This document shows, piece after piece, positions 14,847 to 20,888 of a stretch of 39,168 bases of DNA. The translations under genes were made by a program, and so were the position numbers. Below the pieces are notes generated by a model that saw nothing but the letters and a program-made list of their open reading frames with translations, had not been told where the DNA came from and did not search any database. The DNA is from a virus. The stretch lies in the IMG/VR virus record IMGVR_UViG_3300027773_000189, positions 1-39,168 of that record. One strand, 5' to 3'. Numbering within the stretch: the stretch's first letter is position 1; the number at the start of each line of letters is the position of its first letter.

Positions 14847-16825
14847 CAGTCCTCCTCGTAGAAGTGCTTCACCATGTCGTCGTAGCCAACTGGAGCGGCA
14901 GCGACGGACGGAATTGCGACTGCTGGAAGCGCGCGTGTTCTCTGCACGCGCATGGGTCTTGCTGCAAGTCCTGCGCGTTCGCGCAGAATTTCGATTTCGG
15001 AAAGCTCACCACGAGACTCGCTGCGAGCGATAAGTCCGCCGATGTAGTCCTTCATCGCGCGACGAACGCGACTGCGTTGGCGCATCGAGGCTCGGATTTC
15101 GTCGCGGGAAACAGGACCGTGCTCCATCAGCTTGCTGGCCTGGAGCGTGGCGAGATAGTTGCCTTCCAGGTCCATCGCAATCGCCTCGCCCATGTTGGCG
15201 GGATCGCACGCAATCAGGACGCGCTTCTCTATCTCCAAGGTCATATTGCGAAGACTGTCGTTCAGCACCGGCTCGTAGCGATGTCCGTCCAACTCGATGC
15301 ATCCGCCTTCACGCACAACGCGCACTTCGCGGCGGCGCAACAACACGTCAAGAGCGCGTGGATCGCAGGGGCGGCGTTGCCCCACTGGATATTCGGCGTC
15401 GAAGATCTCATTCGGGGTTCTACCGTCCATTCCCTGCCCGGTGTGCTTGTGCTCGGCGTTGTACTCGCTGATCCAATAGGCCGCGAGCTGGAGGAACTCG
15501 CTGGCCAGGGGCAGCGGCGATTGTTCGATCTGGCCGGACTTCATCAGCTTCTGGTGCTCGGCAAGGACCTGGTCGCACTCTTCCGGTCGCTCCTTTGGCG
15601 AATGGCCGGAATAGAACGGGCCCCACTTTGCATCGAAGCGCGCGTGCAGAGTGCCAAACCAGCGCTCGATATGCTTCGATTGCGGATGCTTGGGAATGCA
15701 ATACTGCGATTCGATCCCCAGCCTCACGAGCACGCCGGAAGCCTGCGGCGAGAGCATCACTTTGCGCCCGAGCGCCTTCATGTCTTTGCCGTTGTCGATG
15801 TAAAACGTCTTCGGCTTCCCGAATTGAGAAATGGCAATTCGCAGCGCGGCGGAGAGCGTATCGCTCGAAGGCGTGGCGCAATGGACGAAGCCGAGACACT
15901 TGCGGGTGCGGTAGTCGATGATGGCAGTCAGCCACGGGCGGATCGGCGCGTCCAATGGATGATCCGGGAAGATGTCATTGCGGACCCACACGTCGTGGAT
16001 CATGTGATCGCTAACCCAGATGTCGTTCGCCAAGTGGTCGGTGTACTTCTTGACCAGGAACATCTCGCAGCGGTCGTGATAGGCGCGTTCGCCCTCGCGC
16101 GAAATGATCTGCAGCGGCTTCGGCAGGCCGCGCAGGAAGGTGCGGACCGTATCGTAGCTGGGCGCGTCCAGAGTGCGTTTGCCGCACTCGCGCAGCAGCG
16201 CCTCGTGGACTGCCGTGATGCTCAGGCGCTCGGAAAGATACTTCTTTTCGGCGAACTCGCGGAGAACCGGATTCTCTTCGAAGTAGCGGGAGGTCCCCTT
16301 GTCGGAGCGAGCGCGATCGGCGAGAGCCGTCCATCCGTGCTTCCTGAATCGGGAATACCATCGCCACAGCGTTCGCTCCGAGATGTTGCGTTGCTGCGCG
16401 ATCCACTTCGTAAATGCGCCGAGGCTGCGAAGATGAGGAGCGTTGGGCTGCTTCGATCCGAACTCAAGAAGCGGCGCGATAGCTTCATAGCGTTCCTGCG
16501 CCTGCTTCTCAAGTTCGGGCGGGAGAACGGCCCTGTGCGCGTCGGCCAGCTCTGGCGCTGAATCAAAAATGCCGCGCTGCAGATTGACGCTGGGAGAACA
16601 GACAGCGCTCGGCTGTGCAGCACGCGCGAGGCTAAGTTCGAAGTATTTGCGTTGCGCTTCGCCTGGAAGAGAGTGGACGGCATATTCGCGGTGCTTGCGC
16701 CCATTACGAAGAGTCTTCTTCGACATGCGCGTCTGCACTTCGCCGATCGATACCTTCATCTCGATCGTCCGCGGAGCCCAGCCGGTGAGTTCGCCGACTT
16801 CCTGTTTGGAGATCCAGGCGGTCAT
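14846..16825 (-). CDS. MuA-type DDE transposase
   Basis: The 659-residue protein matches Mu A (663 residues) in length and domain order. Residues 1-65 form the Mu-type winged helix (ISKQEVGELTGWAPRTIEMK). Residues 140-245 form the end-binding helix-turn-helix region (WRWYSRFRKHGWTALADRAR). Residues 265-400 form the RNase-H-like core. I place the catalytic triad at D273 (VSDHMIHD), D344 (YIDNGKDMK) and E387 (KHIERWFGTLH). A beta-barrel domain and a basic tail, where Mu A contacts MuB, end the protein. It should bind phage ends, nick and join them to target DNA for both integration and replication. Start and stop overlap the flanking genes. Confidence 0.95.
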   Translation of the reverse strand: MTAWISKQEVGELTGWAPRTIEMKVSIGEVQTRMSKKTLRNGRKHREYAVHSLPGEAQRKYFELSLARAAQPSAVCSPSVNLQRGIFDSAPELADAHRAVLPPELEKQAQERYEAIAPLLEFGSKQPNAPHLRSLGAFTKWIAQQRNISERTLWRWYSRFRKHGWTALADRARSDKGTSRYFEENPVLREFAEKKYLSERLSITAVHEALLRECGKRTLDAPSYDTVRTFLRGLPKPLQIISREGERAYHDRCEMFLVKKYTDHLANDIWVSDHMIHDVWVRNDIFPDHPLDAPIRPWLTAIIDYRTRKCLGFVHCATPSSDTLSAALRIAISQFGKPKTFYIDNGKDMKALGRKVMLSPQASGVLVRLGIESQYCIPKHPQSKHIERWFGTLHARFDAKWGPFYSGHSPKERPEECDQVLAEHQKLMKSGQIEQSPLPLASEFLQLAAYWISEYNAEHKHTGQGMDGRTPNEIFDAEYPVGQRRPCDPRALDVLLRRREVRVVREGGCIELDGHRYEPVLNDSLRNMTLEIEKRVLIACDPANMGEAIAMDLEGNYLATLQASKLMEHGPVSRDEIRASMRQRSRVRRAMKDYIGGLIARSESRGELSEIEILRERAGLAARPMRVQRTRALPAVAIPSVAAAPVGYDDMVKHFYEED

Positions 16826-17058
16826 GAGCGAAGCCTCGAAGCTGCGGAGCCGCGAAGACGCGAAGCCCTCTTCTTCTGCGTGAATTCAGTTTGCGCGTCG
16901 ACCCATTTGAGATGGAGGAGGTAAATGGCATCCGATACGGCGAAGTCCTGATCGCCGCGATTTAACAAATGCCGGATGGAGCGAGATAGAAGCACCTCGG
17001 CGCGGAAGAGTTCCTCGTAGCTGCGCAGCTTCGCGGCTTCGCGGCTTCGTGGCTTCAT
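16822..17058 (-). CDS. Small protein bracketed by inverted repeats
   Basis: The 78-residue product has a helical core (SYEELFRAEVLLSRSIRHLLN, then AVSDAIYLLHLKWVDAQTEF). Its first residues (KPRSREAAKLRS) and its last (SRLRGSAASRLRS) are encoded by opposed copies of a GCGAAGCC-type repeat. The ATG at 17058 and the stop at 16822 both form ATGA overlaps. The core is probably the ancestral gene, with repeat sequence added at each end. The function is unknown. Confidence 0.55.
   Translation of the reverse strand: MKPRSREAAKLRSYEELFRAEVLLSRSIRHLLNRGDQDFAVSDAIYLLHLKWVDAQTEFTQKKRASRLRGSAASRLRS
16828..16867. repeat. GCGAAGCC-type repeat, left copy
   Basis: GCGAAGCCTCGAAGCTGCGG-like units span this stretch and form the inverse of the 17021-17055 block. 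It encodes the C-terminal basic tail of the gene at 16822-17058. Confidence 0.65.
17021..17055. repeat. GCGAAGCC-type repeat, right copy
   Basis: The stretch is a run of CTTCGCGG and GGCTTCG units. It is the inverse of the block at 16828-16867 and encodes the first dozen residues of the same gene. Confidence 0.65.
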
Positions 17059-17231
17059 CTGCACACCTCGTTCAACCAGCATCCGAAGACAGTTCCCATA
17101 ACGAAACCGACACCAATCAGGAACAACGCGAAGTCAAGCTTGCGCGAGCGGCGCATCTGTTCCGCAGTGGCTTCGACTTCGCGATCGGCCTGATCGAGCC
17201 AAACGGCATCGTTCTCCGGGAACGAGTTCAT
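17055..17231 (-). CDS. Small single-pass membrane protein
   Basis: The 58-residue protein has a polar, acidic first half (NSFPENDAVWLDQADREVEAT). One C-terminal membrane helix (LDFALFLIGVGFVMGTVFGC) follows. The ATG at 17231 overlaps the TGA of the 29-residue ORF and is preceded by AAAGGAG. Its stop overlaps the next start. Its role is unknown; a tail-anchored topology is likely. Confidence 0.6.
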   Translation of the reverse strand: MNSFPENDAVWLDQADREVEATAEQMRRSRKLDFALFLIGVGFVMGTVFGCWLNEVCR

Positions 17232-17317
17232 CGGCGGCTCCTTTTGCGTCTGCATTTGGTGCGTTCCCAAATGGAACTCAGCAATTCTTCGCAGTCGAGA
17301 TCGAGCAGCCAGCCCAT
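17228..17317 (-). CDS. 29-residue coupled micro-ORF
   Basis: The frame reads MGWLLDLDCEELLSS and ends in a basic tail (KCRRKRSRR). It starts in a TGATG overlap with the upstream stop and ends in an ATGA overlap with the downstream start, filling the gap exactly. It may be a real micro-protein or a translation-coupling leader for the membrane protein. Confidence 0.45.
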   Translation of the reverse strand: MGWLLDLDCEELLSSIWERTKCRRKRSRR

Positions 17318-17721
17318 CACTTCTTCTCCTGAATGCTCGCTTCGATCTGAGCCATCTTTTCGGCGGCGTGCTTTTGCGCGAGGTATTGGCGACCGAGCTC
17401 AAGTAACTGCGCATCGCGATCGTCGATCAGCCTCATGCCGAGGCGCTGCGCGACGACCTCGACAACCCGGCAGTCATCAACCGCGCGGCAGAACGCGGGC
17501 GCGAATGCGATCGGGAACCTGTGCTGCTCTCGCGCTTGCGATGTGTATGCGTCGAGCATTCGCGCCGTGATCTTCCCCGCAGTCAAAGCGCACATCTCTT
17601 CGGCAATCTGGTCGCGGCTCTTCGGACACTTGCTGATTGCCTCGGTGACCAGCCCACGAATCAGCGCGTCGATGTCAAGGCTGCCGCGAATCATTGCTGT
17701 ATGTTCTTTTCTGCTGTCCAT
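17317..17721 (-). CDS. Early phage regulator-like protein
   Basis: The 134-residue protein has a helix-turn-helix-like stretch (CPKSRDQIAEEMCALTAGKITARMLDA). A region with REQHRFPIAFAPAFCRAV and a helical C-terminus (LLELGRQYLAQKHAAEKMAQ) follow. Proteins of this layout sit just before the transposase in many Mu-like phages, where they are usually called CII-like or DNA-binding proteins. I recognise the pattern but not a named family. The first ATG (17721) has AAGG nine bases upstream; a second in-frame ATG lies at 17694. Confidence 0.65.
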   Translation of the reverse strand: MDSRKEHTAMIRGSLDIDALIRGLVTEAISKCPKSRDQIAEEMCALTAGKITARMLDAYTSQAREQHRFPIAFAPAFCRAVDDCRVVEVVAQRLGMRLIDDRDAQLLELGRQYLAQKHAAEKMAQIEASIQEKK

Positions 17722-17778
17722 ACATCGACGCCTTTGTGCGAGCCCATATAGAACTTTCCCGAATCGGGTATGTGCTCC

Positions 17779-17985
17779 CTAAGCCACCTTCGCCGCGACT
17801 TTTTCAATCCGGCGAATCTCTATTTCGAGCGCCTTCGCAATCCGCTTCGACTTCCGCAATCCAAGGGCGACCTTCCGGACGATGGAAGGCGTAACGCCGA
17901 TCTGCCTGGCTACCCTGCTGTAGAGTCCGTAGTAGAGGCCTGGACGTCGGAGGAGCTTGAGTCGCGTGGTATTCTGCAAGGCCAA
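17779..17985 (-). CDS. Ner-like helix-turn-helix protein, first early gene
   Basis: The 68-residue product contains a helix-turn-helix (YSRVARQIGVTPSIVRKVALG) and a basic helical tail (LRKSKRIAKALEIEIRRIEK). I infer a TTG start at 17985: AAGGA lies six bases upstream and a sigma70-like promoter ends about 15-20 bases further. As the first gene leftward of the switch, it has the position and size of Ner in Mu, a small repressor that shuts down both lysogenic and early promoters. The plus-strand frame covering this gene is the upstream extension of the repressor frame and is probably not translated. Confidence 0.75.
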   Translation of the reverse strand: MALQNTTRLKLLRRPGLYYGLYSRVARQIGVTPSIVRKVALGLRKSKRIAKALEIEIRRIEKVAAKVA

Positions 17986-18007
17986 GATTTGTCCTTAAAC
18001 AGCCAGA

Positions 18008-18037
18008 GTTATATAGCCGAGGCTATATTGCCGTCAA
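18008..18037 (-). promoter_or_regulatory. Leftward early promoter overlapping an operator
   Basis: On the minus strand, TTGACG (18037-18032) is followed after 16 bases by TATATA, or after 18 bases by TATAAC, a good sigma70 pair. The expected transcript starts near 18002, about 17 bases before the Ner-like TTG. The perfect palindrome at 18011-18028 covers the spacer and -10, so a protein bound there would block the promoter. Confidence 0.7.
18011..18028. promoter_or_regulatory. 18-bp palindromic operator candidate
   Basis: ATATAGCC-GA-GGCTATAT has two perfect 8-base arms. It sits between the divergent Ner-like and repressor genes and over the early promoter. This is the expected place for repressor or Ner binding. 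Its right edge touches the proposed repressor start codon, so it could also control the repressor itself. Confidence 0.7.
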
Positions 18038-18795
18038 GCGAAAAATCTGAGGAAATCTTTGCCCCGGCTCATCTGCCTGAGTACGCCCGACGAATCAGCG
18101 ACTTACGGAGGAGGAGCCTCCGATTGCTCCAGGCGGAGTTCGCCAAACGCATGGGAGTCTCCCAGGCAACGGTGTCGGACTGGGAGCGCGGAAGGAAGGA
18201 GCCGTCGATCGACTCCTATAACAAGCTCGCTCGGCTGTGTCCGGACGATGCGGAAGCTAAATGGTTCGTCCAGCGGTATCTAAAGCTCACGGGGATGGAT
18301 CAGATCGCGGCCTCGTATCGCAACAAAGCGAAGATCGAACAGTTTCGAACGTCGGAAGTAAATGAAGATGTAGTGAGGGTCCCAATGTTGAAGGATGCTG
18401 CGGCTGCTGGAACGCCGAGAGCCATTGATGAAAAGGAGATCGAAAAACATTTAGCCATTCCGCAAGAGTGGGTTGGCCGAAGAAGCACGATCACAGCAAT
18501 TAAAGTTGTAGGCGATTCCATGTCGCCGATCCTGGAAGAGGGATACATCGTCCTCGTAGATACGAACGACCGCGATCCCAAGCGACTCATCAATCAAATG
18601 GTCGCTGCGCGCGACGAAGACGGGGTTACGATCAAGTGGCTCCGGCGCGGAGATCGGAAAGACGTATTTCTCCTGGTTCCTCAGCACACCAGCGTTCGTC
18701 ATCCGGTCCGCTTGCTTGTGGAAGGCAGCGCCGAAGTAGAAGTAGTGGGACGCGTACTCAAATGGATCGGCGAACCTCCGCCGCCGAGGAGATGA
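18028..18795 (+). CDS. LexA/CI-type self-cleaving phage repressor
   Basis: The 255-residue protein has an N-terminal helix-turn-helix at about residues 20-56 (ISDLRRRSLRLLQAEFAKRM, GVSQATVSDWERG). It has a C-terminal S24 peptidase domain. The Ala-Gly cleavage site is at 127-128 (DAAAAGTP), the nucleophile at S164 (VVGDSMSPILEEG) and the catalytic lysine at K203 (DGVTIKWLRR). Repressors of this type hold lysogeny and cleave themselves when RecA is activated, so induction by DNA damage is expected. The start is uncertain. I chose the TTG at 18028 with GAGG five bases upstream; other in-frame options are TTG 17989 and TTG 18124, which has a strong GGAGGAGGAG but would remove the first HTH helix. 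Mu's own repressor is a different family. Confidence 0.85.
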   Translation: MPSSEKSEEIFAPAHLPEYARRISDLRRRSLRLLQAEFAKRMGVSQATVSDWERGRKEPSIDSYNKLARLCPDDAEAKWFVQRYLKLTGMDQIAASYRNKAKIEQFRTSEVNEDVVRVPMLKDAAAAGTPRAIDEKEIEKHLAIPQEWVGRRSTITAIKVVGDSMSPILEEGYIVLVDTNDRDPKRLINQMVAARDEDGVTIKWLRRGDRKDVFLLVPQHTSVRHPVRLLVEGSAEVEVVGRVLKWIGEPPPPRR

Positions 18796-18799
18796 ACAG

Positions 18800-19078
18800 A
18801 TGAACAGCATTTTTGAAACAGCGAATGTATCGGAAGTGCGAACGCCGCGCCACGTCGAAGAGCGTTATGGAGGCTTGCGGATAGTAGTTGCGCTCTTGCG
18901 CGTTGCAGGCGGGGCCGCAATGATTCTCTCGGTGATCGCTGCACTCATCGTCGCGTTCGGCGATTCAGCGTCTTTCGCCGGCAATAGCTTTGTATCCGCT
19001 GTCGCCATTCTGTTGTGCGGAGGAATCGGCGGACTCCTCGTGGTATGCATTCGGCGAGCTCATCCAGGTCGTAATTGA
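18800..19078 (+). CDS. Two-helix membrane protein
   Basis: The 92-residue product has two membrane spans (IVVALLRVAGGAAMILSVIA, then FVSAVAILLCGGIGGLLVVC) and a short basic end. GAGGAG eight bases before the ATG supports the start, and its stop overlaps the next TTG start (TTGA). As it follows the repressor, it is probably expressed in the lysogen. A superinfection-exclusion role is possible but not shown. Confidence 0.65.
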   Translation: MNSIFETANVSEVRTPRHVEERYGGLRIVVALLRVAGGAAMILSVIAALIVAFGDSASFAGNSFVSAVAILLCGGIGGLLVVCIRRAHPGRN

Positions 19079-19371
19079 CATCGAAGAAAACACCAGGCGG
19101 TCCGCAAGTGTCTGACGTCGATCGCGAACAGCGTGAACGCCTGGCGCGGCGACTTCAGGCCGTGTACATAGCGGAGATGAGCGGGAAGGGCAGCGTCGAC
19201 AAACTCTATCGCCAGTTGGAGAAGCACCGCGTCGATCCAGGATGGCTAAACATGGCGGACCAGATGCTTGAGGTCTTCCATAGCCTCTATATCGTGCAGA
19301 CTTCCACGGACCGTGTTCGCCGCAGGGCGCAGATCATCGAATTCGAGAAGTTTGATCCGCAAGATCTTTAA
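19075..19371 (+). CDS. Lysogeny-side protein, unknown function
   Basis: The 98-residue, largely helical protein (REQRERLARRLQAVYIAEMS, VDKLYRQLEKHRVDPGWLN) starts with TTG in a TTGA overlap. It has no membrane segment and no clear motif. Its position between repressor and methylase suggests a lysogen-expressed or regulatory function. Confidence 0.6.
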   Translation: MTSKKTPGGPQVSDVDREQRERLARRLQAVYIAEMSGKGSVDKLYRQLEKHRVDPGWLNMADQMLEVFHSLYIVQTSTDRVRRRAQIIEFEKFDPQDL

Positions 19372-19392
19372 GCCGCAATAACTCCTTGACGC

Positions 19393-19409
19393 TCCGAGCT
19401 ACGCTCGGA
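19393..19409 (+). promoter_or_regulatory. Hairpin over the methylase ribosome site
   Basis: TCCGAGC-TAC-GCTCGGA forms a 7-bp stem with a 3-base loop that ends 2 bases before the methylase ATG at 19412. The only purine-rich site near the start (CGGAAG) is partly inside the stem. Folding would hinder translation initiation. Confidence 0.45.
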
Positions 19410-19411
19410 AG

Positions 19412-20365
19412 ATGGACTCTCCATTTCCCTGGCCTGGAGGTAAACACGCGCTGAAGAAGATCCTTCTTCAGCTCATCCCAAAACACAGAGCCTACGTCGA
19501 GGTCTTTGCCGGATCGGCGAAGTTGCTCTTTGCCAAAGCTCCGTCGCGATGGGAAGTACTGAACGACATCAACGACGAGCTGCTGACTTTCTTTCGCGTA
19601 GTGAAGCATCGTCCGGCTGAACTTGCCGAGATGATGGAGCGCGACTTCATCGGTAAGGCGCGATTTACGGAGCTGCGCGAGAGAACCAAATCGGAACTGG
19701 AAATCGAACGCGCTCTCCGCTTCTTTTATCTGGCGTGGCATTCGTTCGGAGCCAAAGGCGAGCATTTCGCCTCTCACCGGATCACGCAGATCGAGAAGAC
19801 CGCGCTTCCAATCAGGCGCTCGATCTCAGTGGTACGCGATGTCCTGCTGCGGACCGCTGAGCGGCTGCGAAACGTTCTGGTAGATCGGCGCGATTTTGCC
19901 GATTGCCTTGAGCGGTACGATTCGCGGACCACGTTCTTCTACCTCGATCCGCCTTACACTGCATTCCAACCCAACGGGCGGTATCAGCCTCTTGGCGATG
20001 ATCGCATCCGTGAGTTGTTCGCGCGACTGAAGAAGCTGCGCGGGAAGTTCCTGCTCAGCTTTGACGACGCTCCGATCGTCCACGAGTTGTCGTGCGGCCT
20101 GTGCGTGAAGCCTGTCTCGGTGCTATACACGATCGCATCAAAGGGGCCGAAGAAAGCTTCGGAGTTATTGATCGCGAACTATCCGCTGGCTGAGGGACAA
20201 ACTTTGCTAGTCTCAAAGGCAGATGGCTGCTCCCAAGAAGAGGAAGCGGGTCGGAATCTTCGTTTATTGCACCGAAGAAGAGAAAAAACGCATCGAGAGA
20301 ATGGCGCGCAAGACGCGCCGGACGCTCAGCCAATATCTGGTGTACGCCGCTCTGCGGCAGGCTGA
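19412..20365 (+). CDS. dam: DNA adenine methyltransferase (D12 class)
   Basis: The 317-residue protein has the hallmark motifs of D12-class N6-adenine methylases. These are PFPWPGGK at residues 4-11, VEVFAGSAKLLF near 29-40 (S-adenosylmethionine binding) and DPPY at 179-182 (catalysis). The target is probably GATC, as in the Dam family, but specificity cannot be read from sequence alone. Family members usually end near residue 270. Here about 45 extra residues after LLVSK are Arg/Glu/Gln-rich and coincide with the ribbon-helix-helix gene in another frame, so this tail is probably a by-product of the overlap. The enzyme could modify phage DNA against host restriction or time transposition. Confidence 0.9.
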   Translation: MDSPFPWPGGKHALKKILLQLIPKHRAYVEVFAGSAKLLFAKAPSRWEVLNDINDELLTFFRVVKHRPAELAEMMERDFIGKARFTELRERTKSELEIERALRFFYLAWHSFGAKGEHFASHRITQIEKTALPIRRSISVVRDVLLRTAERLRNVLVDRRDFADCLERYDSRTTFFYLDPPYTAFQPNGRYQPLGDDRIRELFARLKKLRGKFLLSFDDAPIVHELSCGLCVKPVSVLYTIASKGPKKASELLIANYPLAEGQTLLVSKADGCSQEEEAGRNLRLLHRRREKTHRENGAQDAPDAQPISGVRRSAAG

Positions 20366-20387
20366 GCTGGACGAAGAGGCCCGCTGA
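20223..20387 (+). CDS. Ribbon-helix-helix DNA-binding protein
   Basis: This 54-residue reading frame lies mostly inside the methylase 3' end in a different frame. It reads MAAPKKRKRVGIFVYCTEEE, then KKRIERMARKTRRTLSQYLV. A beta strand (VGIFVYC) followed by two helices with a SQYLV turn is the ribbon-helix-helix signature of CopG/MobC-type proteins. AAAGG lies just before the ATG. It could be a transcription regulator acting on the palindrome-rich non-coding stretch that follows. Confidence 0.7.
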   Translation: MAAPKKRKRVGIFVYCTEEEKKRIERMARKTRRTLSQYLVYAALRQAELDEEAR

Positions 20388-20425
20388 AAGCAGTTTCCCA
20401 TTCCTGGACGGGCTACTACCTTCGT

Positions 20426-20444
20426 GACTAGCATTATGCTAGTC
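20426..20444. promoter_or_regulatory. 19-bp perfect palindrome, possible operator
   Basis: GACTAGCAT-T-ATGCTAGTC has two perfect 9-base arms around one base. It lies 39 bases after the ribbon-helix-helix gene, a common position for a site bound by the protein just upstream. Confidence 0.55.
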
Positions 20445-20738
20445 GCATCCTTTAAGTTCTGATTCCCGCCGCTTTCAAATCGCAAGCCAACCTAATCCGC
20501 GAGCGGGAAAAGGGCTCGATCTGTACAAATAATGGACACGCTCCTCAGGCCATCGCTCTCTTTGCATTCATTCCGTTTCCGTGCTCTACTCTCTCGCAGC
20601 TTCCTCAAATCCCCGCCGCTAAAACACAAAGCTCCGCAGATTCCGCAGAGGCCGCACAGCATTCAGCAACTCACGTTTACTCTGCGCTCACGTTAACAAA
20701 CGACAAGCGATCCGCGACGAAGTCAAAGCTCTGACTTC

Positions 20739-20774
20739 CCGAATTGGCCCCGGCAGCGGCCGGGACGAATTCGG
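20739..20774. repeat. Long stem-loop
   Basis: Two 16-base arms (20739-20754 and 20759-20774) match at 14 positions around a 4-base AGCG loop. The stem is GC-rich and has no T run, so it is not a classical terminator. Confidence 0.6.
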
Positions 20775-20810
20775 TGAGGAAAGGAGGTCGCGGAGAATCG
20801 CCAGAGCCAT

Positions 20811-20850
20811 GACTTCGGGAGATCGGGTCATTGCCCGATCGCCCGAAGTC
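20811..20850. repeat. Long stem-loop upstream of endolysin
   Basis: Two 17-base arms (20811-20827 and 20834-20850) match at 16 positions around the loop TCATTG. Its core GATCGGG/CCCGATC shares sequence with the 8-bp repeat at 8388-8418. Confidence 0.65.
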
Positions 20851-20888
20851 TGTCCGATGCCTGTAGGAGCTTAGAAGCTCCAGCAGTT

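Larger units (their letters stand above)
20388..20888. other. Non-coding control region with several inverted repeats
   Basis: I see no convincing gene in these 501 bases. They hold a 19-bp perfect palindrome (20426-20444) and two long stem-loops (20739-20774 and 20811-20850). A GGAGCTT/AAGCTCC hairpin (20866-20881) lies just before the endolysin gene. A TCCGCAGA-rich stretch (20620-20660) resembles host dispersed repeats. It separates the lysogeny genes from the late genes and is the natural place for a late promoter, though I see no strong sigma70 match. Confidence 0.7.

Noticed and set aside
13887-14861. 324-codon plus-strand frame opposite the MuB-type ATPase
   Set aside because: It is an antisense shadow produced by GC-rich codon bias; the minus strand has Walker motifs.
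14840-16561. 573-codon plus-strand frame opposite the transposase
   Set aside because: It is the antisense shadow of the MuA-type gene; its sequence has no domain and the minus-strand frame has clear catalytic motifs.
17770-18027. Long N-terminal extension of the repressor to 17770
   Set aside because: It lies over the Ner-like gene on the opposite strand, crosses the early promoter and reads as non-protein-like sequence.
20226-20255. PKKRKRV in the ribbon-helix-helix protein resembles a eukaryotic nuclear localisation signal
   Set aside because: It is a short basic stretch typical of small DNA-binding proteins, and the context is a bacterial phage.
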